Shown: positions 5,294 through 6,568 of the stretch, piece after piece
Position numbering within the stretch: the first letter of the stretch is position 1
Layout: every line of letters starts with the position of its first letter
NCBI GenBank assembly: GCA_025363495.1
Contig: JANYDR010000440.1
Coordinates: forward strand, 1-6,568
DNA: 6,568 nucleotides
Source of the DNA: Cyclobacteriaceae bacterium
GTDB taxonomy: Bacteria; Bacteroidota; Bacteroidia; Cytophagales; Cyclobacteriaceae
Direction of reading: 5' to 3'
Program-made: the position numbers and the translations under genes
Notes under the pieces: generated by a model
What the model saw: only the letters and a program-made list of their open reading frames with translations
What the model was told of the DNA's origin: nothing
The model's database searches: none

Positions 5294-6568
5294 TTATTTT
5301 CGATTTGCCTTCCAGCGACTGATAGTTTCTGTCGGCGCGGATAGATTTTTGTCCTGTAACGAGGGAACCGATTCTTCAAATACTTTCGAAGCAAGTGTGG
5401 CAGCAAGTCCTTCCACATCCGGATCATTGTCTGCTTTATTCAGGACTGACGGCTTAAAATATTGTTCCACAAACTTCGTATCAAAATTCCCGGAACGAAA
5501 GGCATCATGTTGCATCACAAACTTGCAGAAGCCTAGGGTTGTTTCTACGCCCGTGATTTCATACTCATCAATTGCGCGAATGGTTTTTTCAATCGCGGCT
5601 TCGCGTGTTTCTGCATGGCAGATCATCTTGGCAATCATAGGATCATAATAAAAAGGAATTGACATTCCCTCCTCAAATCCATCGTCAACCCGAATGCCGT
5701 GTCCCTGCGGACGGCGATAGGTTTTTAAGGTGCCAATGTCTGGCAGGAAATTGTTTGCCGGATCTTCTGCATATACACGTACTTCAACGGCGTGGCCATT
5801 GATTTTAAGATCTTCCTGCTTAAATGGTATTTTTTCTCCTTCGGCTACTTTGATTTGAAGTTTTACCAGATCAAGTCCCGTGATCTGCTCGGTAACCGGG
5901 TGCTCAACCTGCAGGCGCGTGTTCATCTCAAGAAAATAGAAATTCAGATTCTCATCGAGTATGAATTCTACTGTTCCGGCATTGTAATATCCACATGACT
6001 TTGCGGCGTTGACTGCAGCTTCGCCCATCTTAGCTCGTAATGCAGGAGTAAGAACAGATGATGGAGCTTCCTCTACTACTTTCTGATGTCTGCGCTGAAT
6101 GGAGCACTCACGTTCAAAGAAATGAACTACATTTCCATGCTGATCACCAAAAATCTGGAACTCAATATGCCTTGGTTTGGTAACATATTTTTCAATGAAG
6201 ACAGATCCATCGCCAAAAGAGGAAATTGCTTCGCTGATGGCGCGCTCCATTTGTTCATTAAACTCTTCTTCATTGTTTACAACCCGCATGCCCTTCCCGC
6301 CGCCACCGGCACTGGCTTTGATGAGTATTGGATAGCCGATTTCTTTTGAAATCTTTTTTGCTTTTGGAATGTCACTGATTGGTTCAGCCGTACCCGGAAC
6401 CAGAGGTACATTAAACTTAGCGGCTGCATTTTTGGCCGAAAGCTTATTCCCCATTATTTCAATGGCGTTGGGAGGTGGTCCAACAAAGATCAGACCTGCT
6501 TTGATTACTTCAGCTGCAAAGTCTTCATTCTCTGAAAGGAAACCATAACCGGGGTGGATCGCGTCGGC
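5294..6568 (-). CDS. accC: Acyl-CoA carboxylase biotin carboxylase subunit (5' end cut off)
   Basis: The frame is open from the window edge and gives 424 residues; about 75 N-terminal residues lie outside. It begins A-D-A-I-H-P-G-Y-G-F-L-S-E-N, the end of the N-terminal biotin carboxylase domain. The ATP-grasp domain follows, with M-G-N-K, the glycine-rich loop A-G-G-G-G-K-G-M-R, R-R-H-Q-K-V-V-E-E, and the active site E-M-N-T-R-L-Q-V-E-H-P-V-T-E (matching E. coli E288, N290, R292). The C-terminal domain has I-R-V-D-D-G, whose Arg matches R338. The enzyme carboxylates biotin on a carrier protein using ATP and bicarbonate, for acetyl- or propionyl-CoA carboxylase. A tail of about 50 residues beyond E. 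coli AccC ends S-R-W-K-A-N-R-K, as in Bacteroidota homologues of roughly 500 residues. No carrier or carboxyltransferase gene follows; partners must lie upstream or elsewhere. An ATG at 6454 is internal, not the start. Confidence 0.93.
   Translation of the reverse strand, partial: ADAIHPGYGFLSENEDFAAEVIKAGLIFVGPPPNAIEIMGNKLSAKNAAAKFNVPLVPGTAEPISDIPKAKKISKEIGYPILIKASAGGGGKGMRVVNNEEEFNEQMERAISEAISSFGDGSVFIEKYVTKPRHIEFQIFGDQHGNVVHFFERECSIQRRHQKVVEEAPSSVLTPALRAKMGEAAVNAAKSCGYYNAGTVEFILDENLNFYFLEMNTRLQVEHPVTEQITGLDLVKLQIKVAEGEKIPFKQEDLKINGHAVEVRVYAEDPANNFLPDIGTLKTYRRPQGHGIRVDDGFEEGMSIPFYYDPMIAKMICHAETREAAIEKTIRAIDEYEITGVETTLGFCKFVMQHDAFRSGNFDTKFVEQYFKPSVLNKADNDPDVEGLAATLASKVFEESVPSLQDKNLSAPTETISRWKANRK

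Noticed and set aside
5190..5648. 152-codon plus-strand open frame
   Set aside because: It lies antisense to the accC 3' end and its protein resembles nothing; the minus-strand frame is a clear enzyme.
6452..6454. ATG at 6454 as the true biotin carboxylase start
   Set aside because: The frame continues upstream to the window edge, encoding conserved biotin carboxylase residues (A-D-A-I-H-P-G-Y-G-F).
1..6568. tRNA, rRNA, CRISPR array or known riboswitch
   Set aside because: No cloverleaf, rRNA-like sequence, regularly spaced direct repeats or recognisable riboswitch core was found by reading both strands.

Overview
The window looks like a chromosomal segment of a Bacteroidota bacterium, probably Cytophagales-like. 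I base this on the protein types (a short family I pyrophosphatase, a GT9 glycosyltransferase with a Cys/His-rich C-terminus, a DUF1015 protein, and a biotin carboxylase ending in a W-x-x-N-R-K tail), on start codons without clear Shine-Dalgarno sequences, and on intergenic repeats of a style common in that phylum. The phylum call is recognition, not a database result.

Layout. Bases 1-27 are probably the last eight codons of an upstream plus-strand gene. A perfect 12-bp hairpin follows (41-66). Then come two tightly spaced plus-strand genes: inorganic pyrophosphatase (95-634) and a GT9 heptosyltransferase-like glycosyltransferase (643-1650). Bases 1651-2571 hold no intact gene. This stretch contains a hairpin (1724-1768), a degenerate composite palindromic repeat (about 1791-1995), a decayed minus-strand reading frame (2070-2372), and a long structured inverted repeat (2400-2566). 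Next, all on the minus strand, are a small lipoprotein gene (2572-3129), maf (3272-3838), a DUF1015 gene (3841-5142) and the 3' part of a biotin carboxylase gene (5294 to the window end). DUF1015 and maf are 2 bp apart and surely co-transcribed. A 7-bp tandem repeat abuts the DUF1015 start.

The most interesting part is 2400-3153. The lipoprotein gene is bounded by a 10-bp inverted repeat, GTTGGCGGGC / GCCCGCCAAC. The copy at its 3' side is the outer arm of a folded element with R box, 4-nt unpaired spacer, 11-20 bp stem, large internal region, matching stem, 4-nt spacer and GTT. That is the architecture of an integron attC site. The predicted cassette start is complementary to the predicted attC left arm, as the excision-circle model requires. 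A second minus-strand ORF begins 31 bp beyond the next GTT, so a two-cassette remnant is possible. No integrase is visible, and the boxes do not match the canonical consensus exactly.

The other genes are housekeeping: PPi removal, cell-surface glycan synthesis, nucleotide-pool cleaning and carboxylation of acyl-CoA.
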